Shown here: piece after piece, positions 39,353 to 48,489 of the stretch | How the letters are laid out: each line of letters starts with the position of its first letter | Position numbering within the stretch: position 1 is the stretch's first letter | Source of the DNA: Actinoplanes xinjiangensis | Lineage (GTDB): Bacteria; Actinomycetota; Actinomycetes; Mycobacteriales; Micromonosporaceae | Reading direction: 5' to 3' | NCBI RefSeq assembly: GCF_003148685.1 | Contig: NZ_QGGR01000017.1 | Location: forward strand, 110,564 to 174,563 | DNA: 64,000 nt | Made by a program: the position numbers and the translations under genes | The notes under the pieces: generated by a model | Databases searched by the model: none | Seen by the model: only the letters and a program-made list of their open reading frames with translations | Told to the model about the DNA's origin: nothing

Positions 39353-40090
39353 ATGACTTCGCAGACGGCCACGAGCCCGGCCACGATCGAGATCCTGCAG
39401 GCGGTCCTGCGCACCGAGGCGATCGAGCCGATGTTCCAGCCGGTGCTGCGCCTCTCCGACGGCGCGGTCATCGCCTACGAGGCGCTGGCCCGCTTCCACA
39501 AGGACACCTGCCTGAACCCGGACATCGCCTTCGCCGCCGCGAACGAGGCCGGTCTCGGGGTGGAGCTGGAACTGCTGGCCATGCGGCGGGCCCTGGCCTC
39601 GCTCGACGAGGTGCCGGCCGGGGCGTACCTGAGCACGAATCTGTCGGTGGAGGCGATCCTCGACCCGCGGGTGCAGGAGATCCTGCTGGCCCACGCGCAC
39701 CGCCGGATCGCGGTCGAGCTGACCGAGCACACCCAGGTCTTCGACTACCCGGGGCTGGTGGCGATCACCGAGCAGCTGCGCTCGGCGGGCATCCGGATCG
39801 CGGTCGACGACGCCGGCGCCGGTTTCGCCAGCCTCAGCCACATCCTGCAGCTGCGCCCGGACATCATCAAGCTGGACATCACGCTGACCAGTGGCATCGA
39901 CATGGACCCGGTCCGGATGGCGCTGGCCCGCTGCCTGGCCGGTTTCGCCTCGGACATCGGCGCCATGCTGGTCGCCGAGGGCATCGAGACCCCCGCCGAG
40001 CGGGAGAAGCTGCTGGAGCTGGGCATCCGGCTCGGTCAGGGTTATCTGCTGGGCCGCCCGGCCCCGCTTCCGCGGTGCCGGGCGGTATGA
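39353..40090 (+). CDS. EAL-domain protein (c-di-GMP phosphodiesterase-like)
   Basis: A 245-residue stand-alone EAL protein. Motifs are AYEALAR (EAL), STNLSVEAIL (Asn), VELTEH (Glu), VDDAGAGFASLSH (the DDFGTGYSS position), IIKLDITL (Lys), VAEGIET and GQGYLLGRPAP. Metal and catalytic positions are kept, although DDFGTG reads DDAGAG, so activity should not be assumed. EAL proteins hydrolyse cyclic di-GMP or bind it as sensors. ATG 39353 is chosen; an in-frame TTG nine codons earlier would lie inside the 11-nt repeats. It ties the glycan locus to c-di-GMP signalling. Confidence 0.88.
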   Translation: MTSQTATSPATIEILQAVLRTEAIEPMFQPVLRLSDGAVIAYEALARFHKDTCLNPDIAFAAANEAGLGVELELLAMRRALASLDEVPAGAYLSTNLSVEAILDPRVQEILLAHAHRRIAVELTEHTQVFDYPGLVAITEQLRSAGIRIAVDDAGAGFASLSHILQLRPDIIKLDITLTSGIDMDPVRMALARCLAGFASDIGAMLVAEGIETPAEREKLLELGIRLGQGYLLGRPAPLPRCRAV

Positions 40091-40091
40091 C

Positions 40092-41051
40092 TCAGGGCAG
40101 CCACTTCTCCCAGACGGTACGGTGCCCGTCGGCCCACTTCTTGGCCGCGTCCTCGGCGTCCATCCCGTTCTGGGTCATGTCCTTGGCCACCTGGTTCTGG
40201 TCGGCGTTGGTCCACTGCCAGTTCTTGATCAGGGTCGCCGCGGGGTTCCCGGAGTCGACCCACGCCTTGCGCCCGATCTTGTCCAGGTCGTACGGCTGGT
40301 AGTCGCAGGCCACCGTCTCCGGTTCGGAGTCACAGCCGGGCGTGTAGTTCGGCAGCGGGATGTGCACCAGCTTCACGTCCGACAGCAGCCACTGCGGCTC
40401 GTAGAAGTAGCCGATCAGCGGTGTCTTGTCCGCCTGCGCCTTCCGGAACGCCGCGATCAGTTTGTCCTCGCTGCCCGAGTACACCACGGTGTAGTCCAGC
40501 TTGAGGTTCTTGATCAGCGCGGCGTCGTTGGTGACGAACGACGGGTCGCCGGCGAGGAACTGGCCCTTCTCCCCGGACCGGGGCGTCTTGAACAGGTCGG
40601 CGTACTCGTTGAGGTTCTTCCAGTCGGTGATGTCGGGATAGGTCTTGGCCATCCACGGCGGTACGTACCAGCCGATGACACCCTTGTTGCCGGTGAGACC
40701 GAGCTCGACCGCGACCTTCTGCCGGTCGATGTACTTCTTCTTCAGGTCGTCGTGGCCCCAGTTCTCCAGGATCACGTCGATGCTGCCGTCGTCGAGGCCG
40801 GCCCACGAGGCGGTCTCGCTCAGCTCGGCGGTGGCCACCTTACAGCCCAGCTCCGACTCCAGCAGATAGCTGATCACGGCGACGTTCGCGGCGTACCCGG
40901 ACCAGGGGTTGACCGCGATGTTGACGGTCCCGCAGCGGGTGGTCTCCGGTACGCCGGGCGGTGGGCTGATCGTCGCGTTGCTGCCCGCGCAGCCGGCCAG
41001 CGCCGCGACGCCGATCGCGGCGAGCAACCGGGGCAGGAACCGGCTCACCAT
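40092..41051 (-). CDS. Glycine betaine/choline-type ABC substrate-binding lipoprotein (conservon-linked)
   Basis: A 319-residue OpuAC-family lipoprotein (LAAIGVAALAGCAG lipobox). Aromatic-rich ligand blocks include NIAVNPWSGYAANVAVISYL, VILENWGHDDLKKKY, GVIGWYVPPWMAKTYPDIT and GYFYEPQWLL, all matched in the binding protein at 49981-50943. The start overlaps the stop of the CvnD GTPase gene, so it is the last gene of the conservon operon. No permease or ATPase gene is next to it. It could deliver ligand to the OpuA-type transporter at 50946-53941 or act as an extracellular sensor for the conservon kinase. Confidence 0.88.
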   Translation of the reverse strand: MVSRFLPRLLAAIGVAALAGCAGSNATISPPPGVPETTRCGTVNIAVNPWSGYAANVAVISYLLESELGCKVATAELSETASWAGLDDGSIDVILENWGHDDLKKKYIDRQKVAVELGLTGNKGVIGWYVPPWMAKTYPDITDWKNLNEYADLFKTPRSGEKGQFLAGDPSFVTNDAALIKNLKLDYTVVYSGSEDKLIAAFRKAQADKTPLIGYFYEPQWLLSDVKLVHIPLPNYTPGCDSEPETVACDYQPYDLDKIGRKAWVDSGNPAATLIKNWQWTNADQNQVAKDMTQNGMDAEDAAKKWADGHRTVWEKWLP

Positions 41052-41644
41052 GCCGACGCCCGTTCGCGGGTGGTCCGCTTGAGGAGGACCTCCTCGGTGA
41101 GCGCCACGAGGACGCTCTTCACCGACTCGCGGTCCCGGGCGTCGCACTCCACCAGCGGCAGGCCGGGACCGACACCGAGGGCGTCGCGGACCTCCTCCAG
41201 GTGGAAGCGCTGCCCGCCGCTGAACCGGTTGACGCCGATGATGAACGGGATCTCGTGCTCCTCGAAGTAGTCGATCGCCGGGAACGAGTCCTCGATCCGC
41301 CGGGTGTCGACCAGGACGATGGCGCCGAGGGCCCCGTCGACCAGGTCGTCCCAGAGGAACGCGAACCGGTCCTGCCCGGGGGTGCCGAACAGGTAGAGCA
41401 GCAGTGCGTCGTCGAGGGTGATCCGGCCGAAGTCGAGGGCGACGGTCGTGGTGGTCTTGCCGGACACCGCGGAGGTGTCGTCGATACCGATCGACCTCTC
41501 GGTCATCTCGGCCTCGGTGACCAGTGGCTCGATCTCGGAGATGGCGCCCACGAATGTGGTCTTCCCGACGCCGAAACCACCGCTGATAACGATCTTGACA
41601 GCGACGGGGTGCGCTGCCGAAGGCTCCCTAGAGCGCCCGGACAC
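41045..41644 (-). CDS. cvnD: Conservon small GTPase (CvnD-like)
   Basis: A 199-residue Ras-like GTPase with Walker A (ISGGFGVGKTTFVGAIS), switch Thr-rich region (SAVSGKTTTTVALDFG), G3 FGTPGQDRF and G4-like IIGVNRFSG. It starts at GTG 41644, overlapping the DUF742 gene by 17 bases. In Streptomyces conservons this protein works with a kinase, a roadblock protein and a DUF742 protein in a membrane-associated complex resembling G-protein signalling. Confidence 0.93.
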   Translation of the reverse strand: MSGRSREPSAAHPVAVKIVISGGFGVGKTTFVGAISEIEPLVTEAEMTERSIGIDDTSAVSGKTTTTVALDFGRITLDDALLLYLFGTPGQDRFAFLWDDLVDGALGAIVLVDTRRIEDSFPAIDYFEEHEIPFIIGVNRFSGGQRFHLEEVRDALGVGPGLPLVECDARDRESVKSVLVALTEEVLLKRTTRERASAW

Positions 41645-42044
41645 GGTCCCTGATCCTTTCGATCAAACTGGTGGAGAGCTCGCCGACCGAGTCCTGCACG
41701 GTCAGATAGCCCTGCGTGATCAGGTCTGCCACGATCACCCGGACCACACCGAGCGGCGCACGCAGCGCCACCGACAGGTCCGCGACCGACATCGGCGACT
41801 GGGCGAGCTCGACTATGCGCCGGGACTCGAAGCGCAACGGCGCCGACAGTGCGGCCGGAGCCGCGTGCAGCAACGTCTCGATCCGCAGCCCGTCGTGCAG
41901 CGGCTGGGTACGCCCGTTCGTGAGCATGAACGGGCGGATCACCGGGTCCTCGTCAGGGTCGGTGGAATGCAGCCCGGACGACGGCCGGTGGGAACCGGCG
42001 TACGGGATCATCTCGGGCCCGGAGCCCCACGAAGGGCTGGTCAT
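41628..42044 (-). CDS. cvnC: Conservon DUF742 protein (CvnC-like)
   Basis: A 138-residue DUF742 protein: VIRPFMLTNGRTQPLHDG, then a winged-helix-like part (SPMSVADLSVALRAPLGVVR, VIVADLITQGYLTVQ). Both blocks are typical of the family. Its ATG overlaps the roadblock-gene stop (ATGA). Confidence 0.92.
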   Translation of the reverse strand: MTSPSWGSGPEMIPYAGSHRPSSGLHSTDPDEDPVIRPFMLTNGRTQPLHDGLRIETLLHAAPAALSAPLRFESRRIVELAQSPMSVADLSVALRAPLGVVRVIVADLITQGYLTVQDSVGELSTSLIERIRDRVRAL

Positions 42045-42466
42045 CGCGGTAGGTGTTGCCGGGACTCTGCGATCAGGGCCGGCGTGAGCAGGTCGCCGAA
42101 CCGGTCGGCGAGCAGCGAGATCTCGTAGCCGACCAGGCCCAGATCGCACTCGCTGCCGGACACCACGCCGAGGACGCTGCCGCCGCGGATGACCGACACC
42201 AGCAGGAAGCCCCGGTGCATCTCGATCATGATGAGTTTGAGGCCGTCGAAGTCGTACCGCCGGGAGGCGCTGCGGGCGAGGCTGGCCAGGCTGGAGACGA
42301 TGGCGGCCAGTTGGTCCGCCTCGGCCCGGTTCAGCCCGTCCGAACTCGCGATCAGCAGGCCGTCGGAGGACACCGCCACGGCGTCACGGACGCCGTCCGT
42401 CTGGTGCACGAAGTTGCCGAGCAGCCAATTGAATTGGTGCCGATCCGCCGACGTGTCTACGCTCAT
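42041..42466 (-). CDS. cvnB: Conservon roadblock/LC7 protein (CvnB-like)
   Basis: A 141-residue roadblock/LC7 protein: FNWLLGNFVHQTDGVRDAVA, VSSDGLLIASSDGL, and GFLLVSVIRGGSVLGVV. These proteins act as partners or GAP-like regulators of the conservon GTPase. Two adjacent ATGs (42469 and 42466) follow a GAAAGAAG site; I use the second. Confidence 0.92.
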   Translation of the reverse strand: MSVDTSADRHQFNWLLGNFVHQTDGVRDAVAVSSDGLLIASSDGLNRAEADQLAAIVSSLASLARSASRRYDFDGLKLIMIEMHRGFLLVSVIRGGSVLGVVSGSECDLGLVGYEISLLADRFGDLLTPALIAESRQHLPR

Positions 42467-42513
42467 CATTCTTCTTTCCAGGTTGCTGCCAAGGGGCCAT
42501 AGGGGGATAGCAG

Positions 42514-44928
42514 TCACGACAACCCCGCTGTTTCGGCATTCCCGCGCTGGATGCCGCCACGCAGCGCGTTGAGCCGATCACGTACCGACTCGGGTGAGTC
42601 GTTGATCAGGCTCGGCTTCTCGATGGTCGGTGCGGCGGCCTCGGCCGTCCGTGGCTGATTGCGCTGCGCGCGGGGGGTGCGCTTGCGCAGCCCGTTCGCG
42701 GTCCGGGGCGCGCTGTCGTCGGAGAGCGTGACGGTCTCCAGAGGCGCCGGTGCCTCCACCGGGGCCGGCGGCGGTGGCGCCGGGGTGGCCGGCTGGCCGC
42801 CGTTCACCACGACGTACTCGATCGCCGTCGACTGGAGCGGGCGGATCGGGGACGCCTCCATGGTCGGCAGCGGCGCCGGCATGGCCACGGTGGGCGCCTC
42901 GATGGTCGCGGTGATCTGGCGGGCGGGCCGGGACGCGGGGCGTGCCGTGGGCCGGGGTGGGGCGCCGACCGGCTGCGCGGTGGCCAGGATGTCGCCGGGC
43001 AGCGTGATCCGGGCCGTCACGCCGGTCACCGGCGACGGCGTGAGCTGGACGTCGATCCCCATCTGCATGGCCAGGCGGCCGACCACGTAGTGGCCGAGGA
43101 ACCGGGCCGGCGCGGTGATGAAGTCACCCTCGCCACGCAGGCGCTCGTTGGCCCGCGCCATGTCGGCGGCCGTCATGCCGATGCCCTGGTCGCTGACGGC
43201 GATCAGGTAGTTGTCCCCGATCCGGCGGCCGTGGATCTCCACGTCCACGTCCGGCGGCGAGAAGGCCAGGCCGTTCTCGATCAGCTCGGCCAGCATGTGC
43301 GCGATGCCGCTGACCGTGGAGCCGGTGACCAGGGTGTCGTCCACCCGGCGCAGCGTGACGCGGCGGTACTCCTCGACCTCGGAGACCGCCGCCCGGATCA
43401 CGTCGGTGACGTTCAGCGGCTCGGAGAGCTGCCGCGGGCTGGACGCGCCGACGAGGATCAGCAGGCTCTCGGCGTTGCGTCGCATGCGGGTGGCGAGGTG
43501 GTCGAGTTCGAAGAGGTTGGCCAGCCCGGTCGGGTTGGACTCCTCCCGCTCCAGTTTGGTGATGAAGCCGAGCTGGCGGCGCAGCAGGTTCTGGTTGCGG
43601 CGGCCCAGGTTGGCCAGTGACTCGGCGGTGGTCCGCCGCAGCACCGCCTGCTCGGTGGCCAGCTCGTACGCGGTGGCCTGGATCCGGTCGAACGCGTCGG
43701 CCACGAGCCGGACCTCGATGCTGGCGCCGCGGGGCACGAGCACCGGCAGCGGTGGCGCGGTGCTGTCGCCGATCGACGCCCGCTGGACGGCCTCCGGCAG
43801 CTGCTGGACGGCCAGCCGGTTCGCCTCACCGGCCAGCACGGTCAGCGGCCGGGCCACCGACTGCGACGCGACGGTGGCGAGCCAGATCGAGCCGGCCAGG
43901 CAGAGCAGCACGGCGCCGAGCAGCACGCCCATCCGGACCGAGGCCTCGTCCTCCAGCGTGGTGGCGCGGGCCGAGATCACCGATCCGACGTGGCGTTCCA
44001 GCTGGAGCATGTCGTCGAGCAGCGTGGTGTGCGCGGACCACCAGGACTGCGGGTTGACCTGGAGGTACCGGCCGTCGCCGGAGAGCAGCGCGACCTGCTC
44101 GAAGTAGGCCGCCTCGCGGGCCGGGCCGGTGTCGAACAGGTACTGCCGGGCCGCCCGCTCGATGCCGCTGGCGAAGCGGTCGAAGGAGGCGAGGGCCGCG
44201 TCCTTGGTGGAGCGCTGCGTGACGAACTGGAGGAACTCGCCCTGCTTGAAACCACCGGCCGAGAAGACACCGTTGAGGAAGGCACGCTCCTGGGCGATGG
44301 CCTCCTTGGCGGCGCTGAGCGACTCCAGCGCGGCCGCGCCACGGCGCAGCTCCTCGTCGCCGGTGCTGTCCAGATCGAAGTCCAGGTTGCCGAGGTCGGC
44401 GATCCGTGCGGTGTAGAACGCGAAGGTGGCGTCGCGCTTGCCGGAGCCGGTGTCGGTGCCGGCGCGGACACCGGTCAGCCCGTCCAGCTGCCGCGCGGCG
44501 GCGACCACCCGGTCCTCGACGTCGCCACCGTCGGAGACCAGCAGCTCGAGCTGGCTGCGGCTCAGGTCGACCGCGTCGCGGGCGGGCAGCATCTCGTCGC
44601 GGAAACCCTCGTTGCCGCCGAGGTAACCGGCGGTCAGTCCACGTTCGGTCTGCAGGTCCTGGACCAGCTCCTGCACCGCGACGTTGATGGTGACGGCGCG
44701 GGCGGTCGCGGAGGCCTCGCGGTAGTTGGCCACCTCGCCGACGGCCACGATGGTGAGCAGCACCAGAGTGGTGGCGACCGGCAGGGCCAGGGTACGGATC
44801 ACCCGCCTGCGGATCGTGCCACCGGTCCGATGGCTCAGGACCTGCTTGTCACCTGCGTGGGCGCCGGGGGCCGGTGTGGTGCCACCGGCCGGCTCGGACA
44901 GCTCGGCGCCCTCGACATGGACGGACAA
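42514..44928 (-). CDS. cvnA: Conservon sensor histidine kinase with nitrate/nitrite-sensor-like domain (CvnA-like)
   Basis: An 804-residue membrane kinase. It has a cytoplasmic N-terminus, helix 1 (VATTLVLLTIVAVGEVANY), a NIT-like outer domain of about 270 residues (QTERGLTAGYLGG, ERAFLNGVFSAG), helix 2 (MGVLLGAVLLCLAGSIWLAT) and a HAMP-like linker. A degenerate DHp region (RRNQNLLRRQLGFITKLERE, FELDHLATRMRR) and a HATPase domain (ELIENGLAFSPP, SDQGIGM) follow. The last 170 residues are Pro/Ala-rich and disordered. The NIT-type outer domain is what most relatives carry in this place. The gene lies 269 bases downstream of soxG on the same strand. Confidence 0.92.
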   Translation of the reverse strand: MSVHVEGAELSEPAGGTTPAPGAHAGDKQVLSHRTGGTIRRRVIRTLALPVATTLVLLTIVAVGEVANYREASATARAVTINVAVQELVQDLQTERGLTAGYLGGNEGFRDEMLPARDAVDLSRSQLELLVSDGGDVEDRVVAAARQLDGLTGVRAGTDTGSGKRDATFAFYTARIADLGNLDFDLDSTGDEELRRGAAALESLSAAKEAIAQERAFLNGVFSAGGFKQGEFLQFVTQRSTKDAALASFDRFASGIERAARQYLFDTGPAREAAYFEQVALLSGDGRYLQVNPQSWWSAHTTLLDDMLQLERHVGSVISARATTLEDEASVRMGVLLGAVLLCLAGSIWLATVASQSVARPLTVLAGEANRLAVQQLPEAVQRASIGDSTAPPLPVLVPRGASIEVRLVADAFDRIQATAYELATEQAVLRRTTAESLANLGRRNQNLLRRQLGFITKLEREESNPTGLANLFELDHLATRMRRNAESLLILVGASSPRQLSEPLNVTDVIRAAVSEVEEYRRVTLRRVDDTLVTGSTVSGIAHMLAELIENGLAFSPPDVDVEIHGRRIGDNYLIAVSDQGIGMTAADMARANERLRGEGDFITAPARFLGHYVVGRLAMQMGIDVQLTPSPVTGVTARITLPGDILATAQPVGAPPRPTARPASRPARQITATIEAPTVAMPAPLPTMEASPIRPLQSTAIEYVVVNGGQPATPAPPPPAPVEAPAPLETVTLSDDSAPRTANGLRKRTPRAQRNQPRTAEAAAPTIEKPSLINDSPESVRDRLNALRGGIQRGNAETAGLS

Positions 44929-45197
44929 GCGATCAGCTCCTCTGTCGGCTGCCGGCGTGGCCCCGTCCTGGCCGGCACGCGAGTCGATTCACAAGAATGA
45001 ATCGACGAAGTTTGTTGCACGAAGTGGACCCAAAGCAGCGCGAGGCGGCGGTCACCGAGTCGGATATCCGATCTTCCGTGATCGCCGGACAAGAATCTTC
45101 TTTTCCTTCTTGATGGTCAACACTGCGGACCGAAATTTACGATGGTGCAACCTCTTTGCGCATTACCTCGATTACTGCCGGTGATATGGGAGCGCTC
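44929..45197. other. 269-bp AT-richer intergenic region upstream of the conservon, with hairpin
   Basis: No gene is seen. It is clearly richer in A+T than its surroundings and most likely holds the conservon promoter. A hairpin with perfect 8-bp arms (GTCGATTC / GAATCGAC, 44983-45006, 8-base loop) lies 55-78 bases before the cvnA ATG. TTGTTGCACGAAG (45010-45022) and GGTGCAACC form distant inverted GTTGCAC half-sites. Confidence 0.55.
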
Positions 45198-45728
45198 TCA
45201 GTGACCCGCGGTGAGATCCGGGCTCGCATCCAGAATCCAGGCGGCCAGATGCGCGGCAAAGGACGAGCGCACCAGAACCCGGAAACCGGACATGCGGCGC
45301 TGTAACACCACGGGGGTGTGCGCGAGAACGGTCTGCGCGCAGTCGCCCACCGCGAACACCCGCGGATGCAGATCGATCGAGCAGCCGAACGCCAGAAGCT
45401 CGCGCACGCCCGGACCGTCCAGATCGAGCGCGGTCCGTTGCGCGGAGACGTCCACAACGGACGCCTCCGGGCCGCTGTAAGCGGAGATCAGCCGCTGCTC
45501 CGAACCCGGCGGCCCGACGACGAGGAATTCGTCCGGTCCGAGCCAGAGCACGTCCACGTCACCGTCGCTCGTGCTGCCGCCCGGTCGCGGTTCGGAACGA
45601 CGGGTGATCCGCAGGTTGATCTGGGCCAGGAACGGGACCTCCGCAACGGTGATCGCGCCGCTCAGGGTGGCGAGACGGTCACGAACACCGTGCAGAGGGG
45701 ACCTCCGCAAGTTCCGGTCAGCCGTCAC
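45198..45728 (-). CDS. soxG: Sarcosine oxidase gamma subunit
   Basis: A 176-residue protein. Motifs are RRSPLHGVRDRLATLSG at the N-terminus, VLWLGPDEFLVVGPPG, VVDVSAQRTALDLDGPGVRE and the C-terminal SSFAAHLAAWILDA, matching SoxG. It is the fourth subunit of the heterotetrameric enzyme that oxidises sarcosine to glycine, H2O2 and formaldehyde (or methylene-tetrahydrofolate). Its ATG lies inside the end of soxA (11-base overlap). It is the last gene of the betaine operon. Confidence 0.92.
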   Translation of the reverse strand: MTADRNLRRSPLHGVRDRLATLSGAITVAEVPFLAQINLRITRRSEPRPGGSTSDGDVDVLWLGPDEFLVVGPPGSEQRLISAYSGPEASVVDVSAQRTALDLDGPGVRELLAFGCSIDLHPRVFAVGDCAQTVLAHTPVVLQRRMSGFRVLVRSSFAAHLAAWILDASPDLTAGH

Positions 45729-48489
45729 GGCGCGTTCCTTCCGGGTCGTAGAGCACGGAACCAGTGACGGTCACCGGCACCAGGCCGTCGTCGAGGGTGG
45801 CCCAGACCGTCTGTCCGATCAGGTCACGGCCACCGCGGAGCAGGGCGAGAGCGAAGGTACGACCCAGAGCCGCGCTGCGATACGACGAGGTGACGTGCCC
45901 GAGCACCCGCTGCGGCGCGGCGGTGACCAGATGCGCGCCCTCCGGCAGCAGCCCGCCGTCGTCCGGGAGCAGGCCGACGAGCTGCTTGCGGTCGGGCCGC
46001 GCGGTGTCCGTACGCGTGAAGGACCGCTTGCCGATGAAGTCGGCCTTCTTCTTCGACACCGCCCAGCCCAGCCCCAGGTCGTGCGGGGTGACCGTGCCGT
46101 CGGTGTCCTGGCCGATGATCGGGTAGCCCTTCTCGGCGCGGAGCACGTGCATGGTCTCGGTGCCGTAGGGCGTGATACCGTGCGCCGCGCCCGCCGCGAG
46201 CAGCGCCTCCCACAGCGTGAGCGCGTCCCACCAGCTGACGTTGATCTCGTAGGCCAGCTCCCCGGAGAAGCTGATCCGGCAGACCCGGGCGGAGAGGCCG
46301 GCGACCTCGGTGTCGCGCCAGGTCATGAACCCGAAACCGGCCCGGCTGACGTCCAGGCCGGGCGCGACGGCGGCGAGCACGTCGCGGGACCGCGGCCCGA
46401 CCAGCGCGACCGTCGCCCAGTGCTCGGTCACCGACGTGCAGCGCACCCGCAGTTCCGGCCACTCGGTCTGCAGCCACTCCTCCATCCAGTCGAGGACGGC
46501 GGCGGCGTTGCCGGTGGTCGTGGTGACCAGGAACCGTTCGTCGGTCAGCCGGATGACGGTCCCGTCGTCGAAGACCATCCCGTCCGGCCGGCACATCACG
46601 CCGTAGCGGATCGCGCCGGGCTTCAGCGTGCTGATCATGTTGGTGTACAGGCGGTCCAGGAAATCACCCGCGTCCGGACCCTGCACGTCGATCTTGCCGA
46701 GGGTGGAGGCGTCCATCATCGCCACGCCCTCGCGGGCCGCCCGGCACTCGCGCAGCACGGCCCCGGCCATGTCCTCGCCGTCGCGGGGGTAGTACCAGGG
46801 CCGCTTCCACTGGCCGACGTTCTCGAACAGCGCGCCGTGCGACTCGTGCCGGCCGTGCAGGGCGGTCACCCGGACCGGGTCGAAGAGCATCCCCCGGTCG
46901 CGGCCGGCCAGGGCGGCGAAACTCACCGGCGCGTACGGCGGCCGGAACGTCGTGGTACCCAGCGCACCGACCTCCACACCGAGCAGTTCCGCCACCACAC
47001 CGCTGGTCAGCGTGCCACCGGTCCTCCCCTGGTCGTGGGCGGTGCCGGCGGTGGTGTAACGCTTCACGTGCTCGACCGAGCGCATCCCGGTGCCGGTCGC
47101 GCGGGCCAGGTCGGCGACGGTCACGTCCCGTTGCAGATCGGCGAACTGCACCGCCGGGTCGCCGCCGGGCAGCGTCCACACGGCGGCCGGCGGCGTCCCG
47201 GCCGGGTCCGCGGCCTCCGGCAGGACGATCCCGCGAGCGGTGAATCCGGCGGCGTCCGCGGCGCGCCCACCCATGGCGGCGCCTTCGGCGAGACAGACCC
47301 CGAGGTGGTACGAGCCACCCGCGGCCCCGGCCACGAAGAGGTTCTGACGGCAGCCCCCATCGGGACGGAATGCACCGAGTTCCGGGTCGTAGGCGAGCCG
47401 GCCCCCGGCCTGGCTGTAGAGCGCACCCACCGGGTTCCACCCGCCGGACACCAGCAGCAGATCGGCGTCCACCTCACGCCCGGCCCCGTCCGGTGACCGC
47501 AGCGTCACCGCCGACACCCGCTCCTCGCCGTGCACCCGGGCCACCGCCCAGCCGGGCAGCGCCTCGCCGTTCTGCACGCCGGGCCGCAGGTCGGCGATCG
47601 TGGCGATCTCCACCCCGGCGGCGGCCAGGTCGCGCGCCGCCGCGTAGGCGCTGTCATTGGTGGTGAGCACCACGGCACGGCGGCCGGGGAGTACGCCGTA
47701 CCGGTTGACATAGGTGCGGGCCGCGCCGGCCAGCATGACCCCCGGCCGGTCGTTGTCGGCGAACGCCAGCGACCGCTCGTGCGCGCCGGTAGCCAGCACC
47801 ACCTGCCGGGCCCGGATCCGCCAGACCCCCTCGCGCGACAGGTGTGCCGGGGCGAGCGCGCCGAGGTGGCCGGTGCGCCGCTGGACCGCGATCACGTGGT
47901 TGTCGTCGTAGTAGCCGAACGCCGTGGTCCGGGTCAGCACCCGGGTCTCCGGTGCCGCGGCGAGTTCGGCGGCCACCGTGTCCACCCAGTCCAGGTGTTC
48001 CCCGGTGCCGAGCAGGCTCCCGCCGGGGCGGGGCTGGTCGTCGAGCAGGATCACCCGGGCACCCGACGACGCGGCGGTGGCGGCCGCCGCCAGCCCGGCC
48101 GGGCCGGCGCCGATGACGAGGACGTCGCAGTGCGCGTGCGTGGAGTCGTAACGGGCCGGGTCGGGATCGCCGGCGAGCCGCCCGTGGCCGCGCAGCGATC
48201 GCGCGACGAGACCGCCGTACAGCTCGACCGTGGTGGCCGTCAGCATCGGCTCCGGGAACGGCTCCTCGATCTGCACGATCGCGTTGGGCTCCTCGATGCC
48301 GGCCGAGAAGACGCCCCGCGGCCGGCCCAGCCGGAGGCTGTCGGCCACCCGGAGCACCCCGTTGGCCAGCAGCGCCGACGCGAGCGTGTCGCCCCGGAAC
48401 CCCTGATACTCGCGGCCGTCGAACCGGAAGCTCAGCGGCGTGTCCCGGTCGACCAGCCCACCCCGCTCGAGACGGTACGGCTGCGTCAT
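45718..48489 (-). CDS. soxA: Sarcosine oxidase alpha subunit
   Basis: A 923-residue subunit. The N-terminal ferredoxin-like fold (FDGREYQGFRGDTLASALLA) leads to an NAD-binding domain (CDVLVIGAGPAGLAAAATAA), a central FAD/NAD oxidoreductase part (VVLATGAHERSLAFADNDRP), and a C-terminal GcvT-type folate-binding half (ALHGRHESHGALFENVGQWK, YGTETMHVLRAEKGYPIIG). The order and length match Corynebacterium/Arthrobacter SoxA. Its start overlaps soxD (ATGA). The tetramer works in the cytosol and passes the methyl carbon to tetrahydrofolate. Confidence 0.95.
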   Translation of the reverse strand: MTQPYRLERGGLVDRDTPLSFRFDGREYQGFRGDTLASALLANGVLRVADSLRLGRPRGVFSAGIEEPNAIVQIEEPFPEPMLTATTVELYGGLVARSLRGHGRLAGDPDPARYDSTHAHCDVLVIGAGPAGLAAAATAASSGARVILLDDQPRPGGSLLGTGEHLDWVDTVAAELAAAPETRVLTRTTAFGYYDDNHVIAVQRRTGHLGALAPAHLSREGVWRIRARQVVLATGAHERSLAFADNDRPGVMLAGAARTYVNRYGVLPGRRAVVLTTNDSAYAAARDLAAAGVEIATIADLRPGVQNGEALPGWAVARVHGEERVSAVTLRSPDGAGREVDADLLLVSGGWNPVGALYSQAGGRLAYDPELGAFRPDGGCRQNLFVAGAAGGSYHLGVCLAEGAAMGGRAADAAGFTARGIVLPEAADPAGTPPAAVWTLPGGDPAVQFADLQRDVTVADLARATGTGMRSVEHVKRYTTAGTAHDQGRTGGTLTSGVVAELLGVEVGALGTTTFRPPYAPVSFAALAGRDRGMLFDPVRVTALHGRHESHGALFENVGQWKRPWYYPRDGEDMAGAVLRECRAAREGVAMMDASTLGKIDVQGPDAGDFLDRLYTNMISTLKPGAIRYGVMCRPDGMVFDDGTVIRLTDERFLVTTTTGNAAAVLDWMEEWLQTEWPELRVRCTSVTEHWATVALVGPRSRDVLAAVAPGLDVSRAGFGFMTWRDTEVAGLSARVCRISFSGELAYEINVSWWDALTLWEALLAAGAAHGITPYGTETMHVLRAEKGYPIIGQDTDGTVTPHDLGLGWAVSKKKADFIGKRSFTRTDTARPDRKQLVGLLPDDGGLLPEGAHLVTAAPQRVLGHVTSSYRSAALGRTFALALLRGGRDLIGQTVWATLDDGLVPVTVTGSVLYDPEGTRRDG

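Noticed and set aside
41045..42466. MglA/MglB-type polarity system considered instead of a conservon
   Set aside because: The presence of a NIT-domain kinase and a DUF742 protein in the fixed order kinase, roadblock, DUF742, GTPase identifies a conservon.
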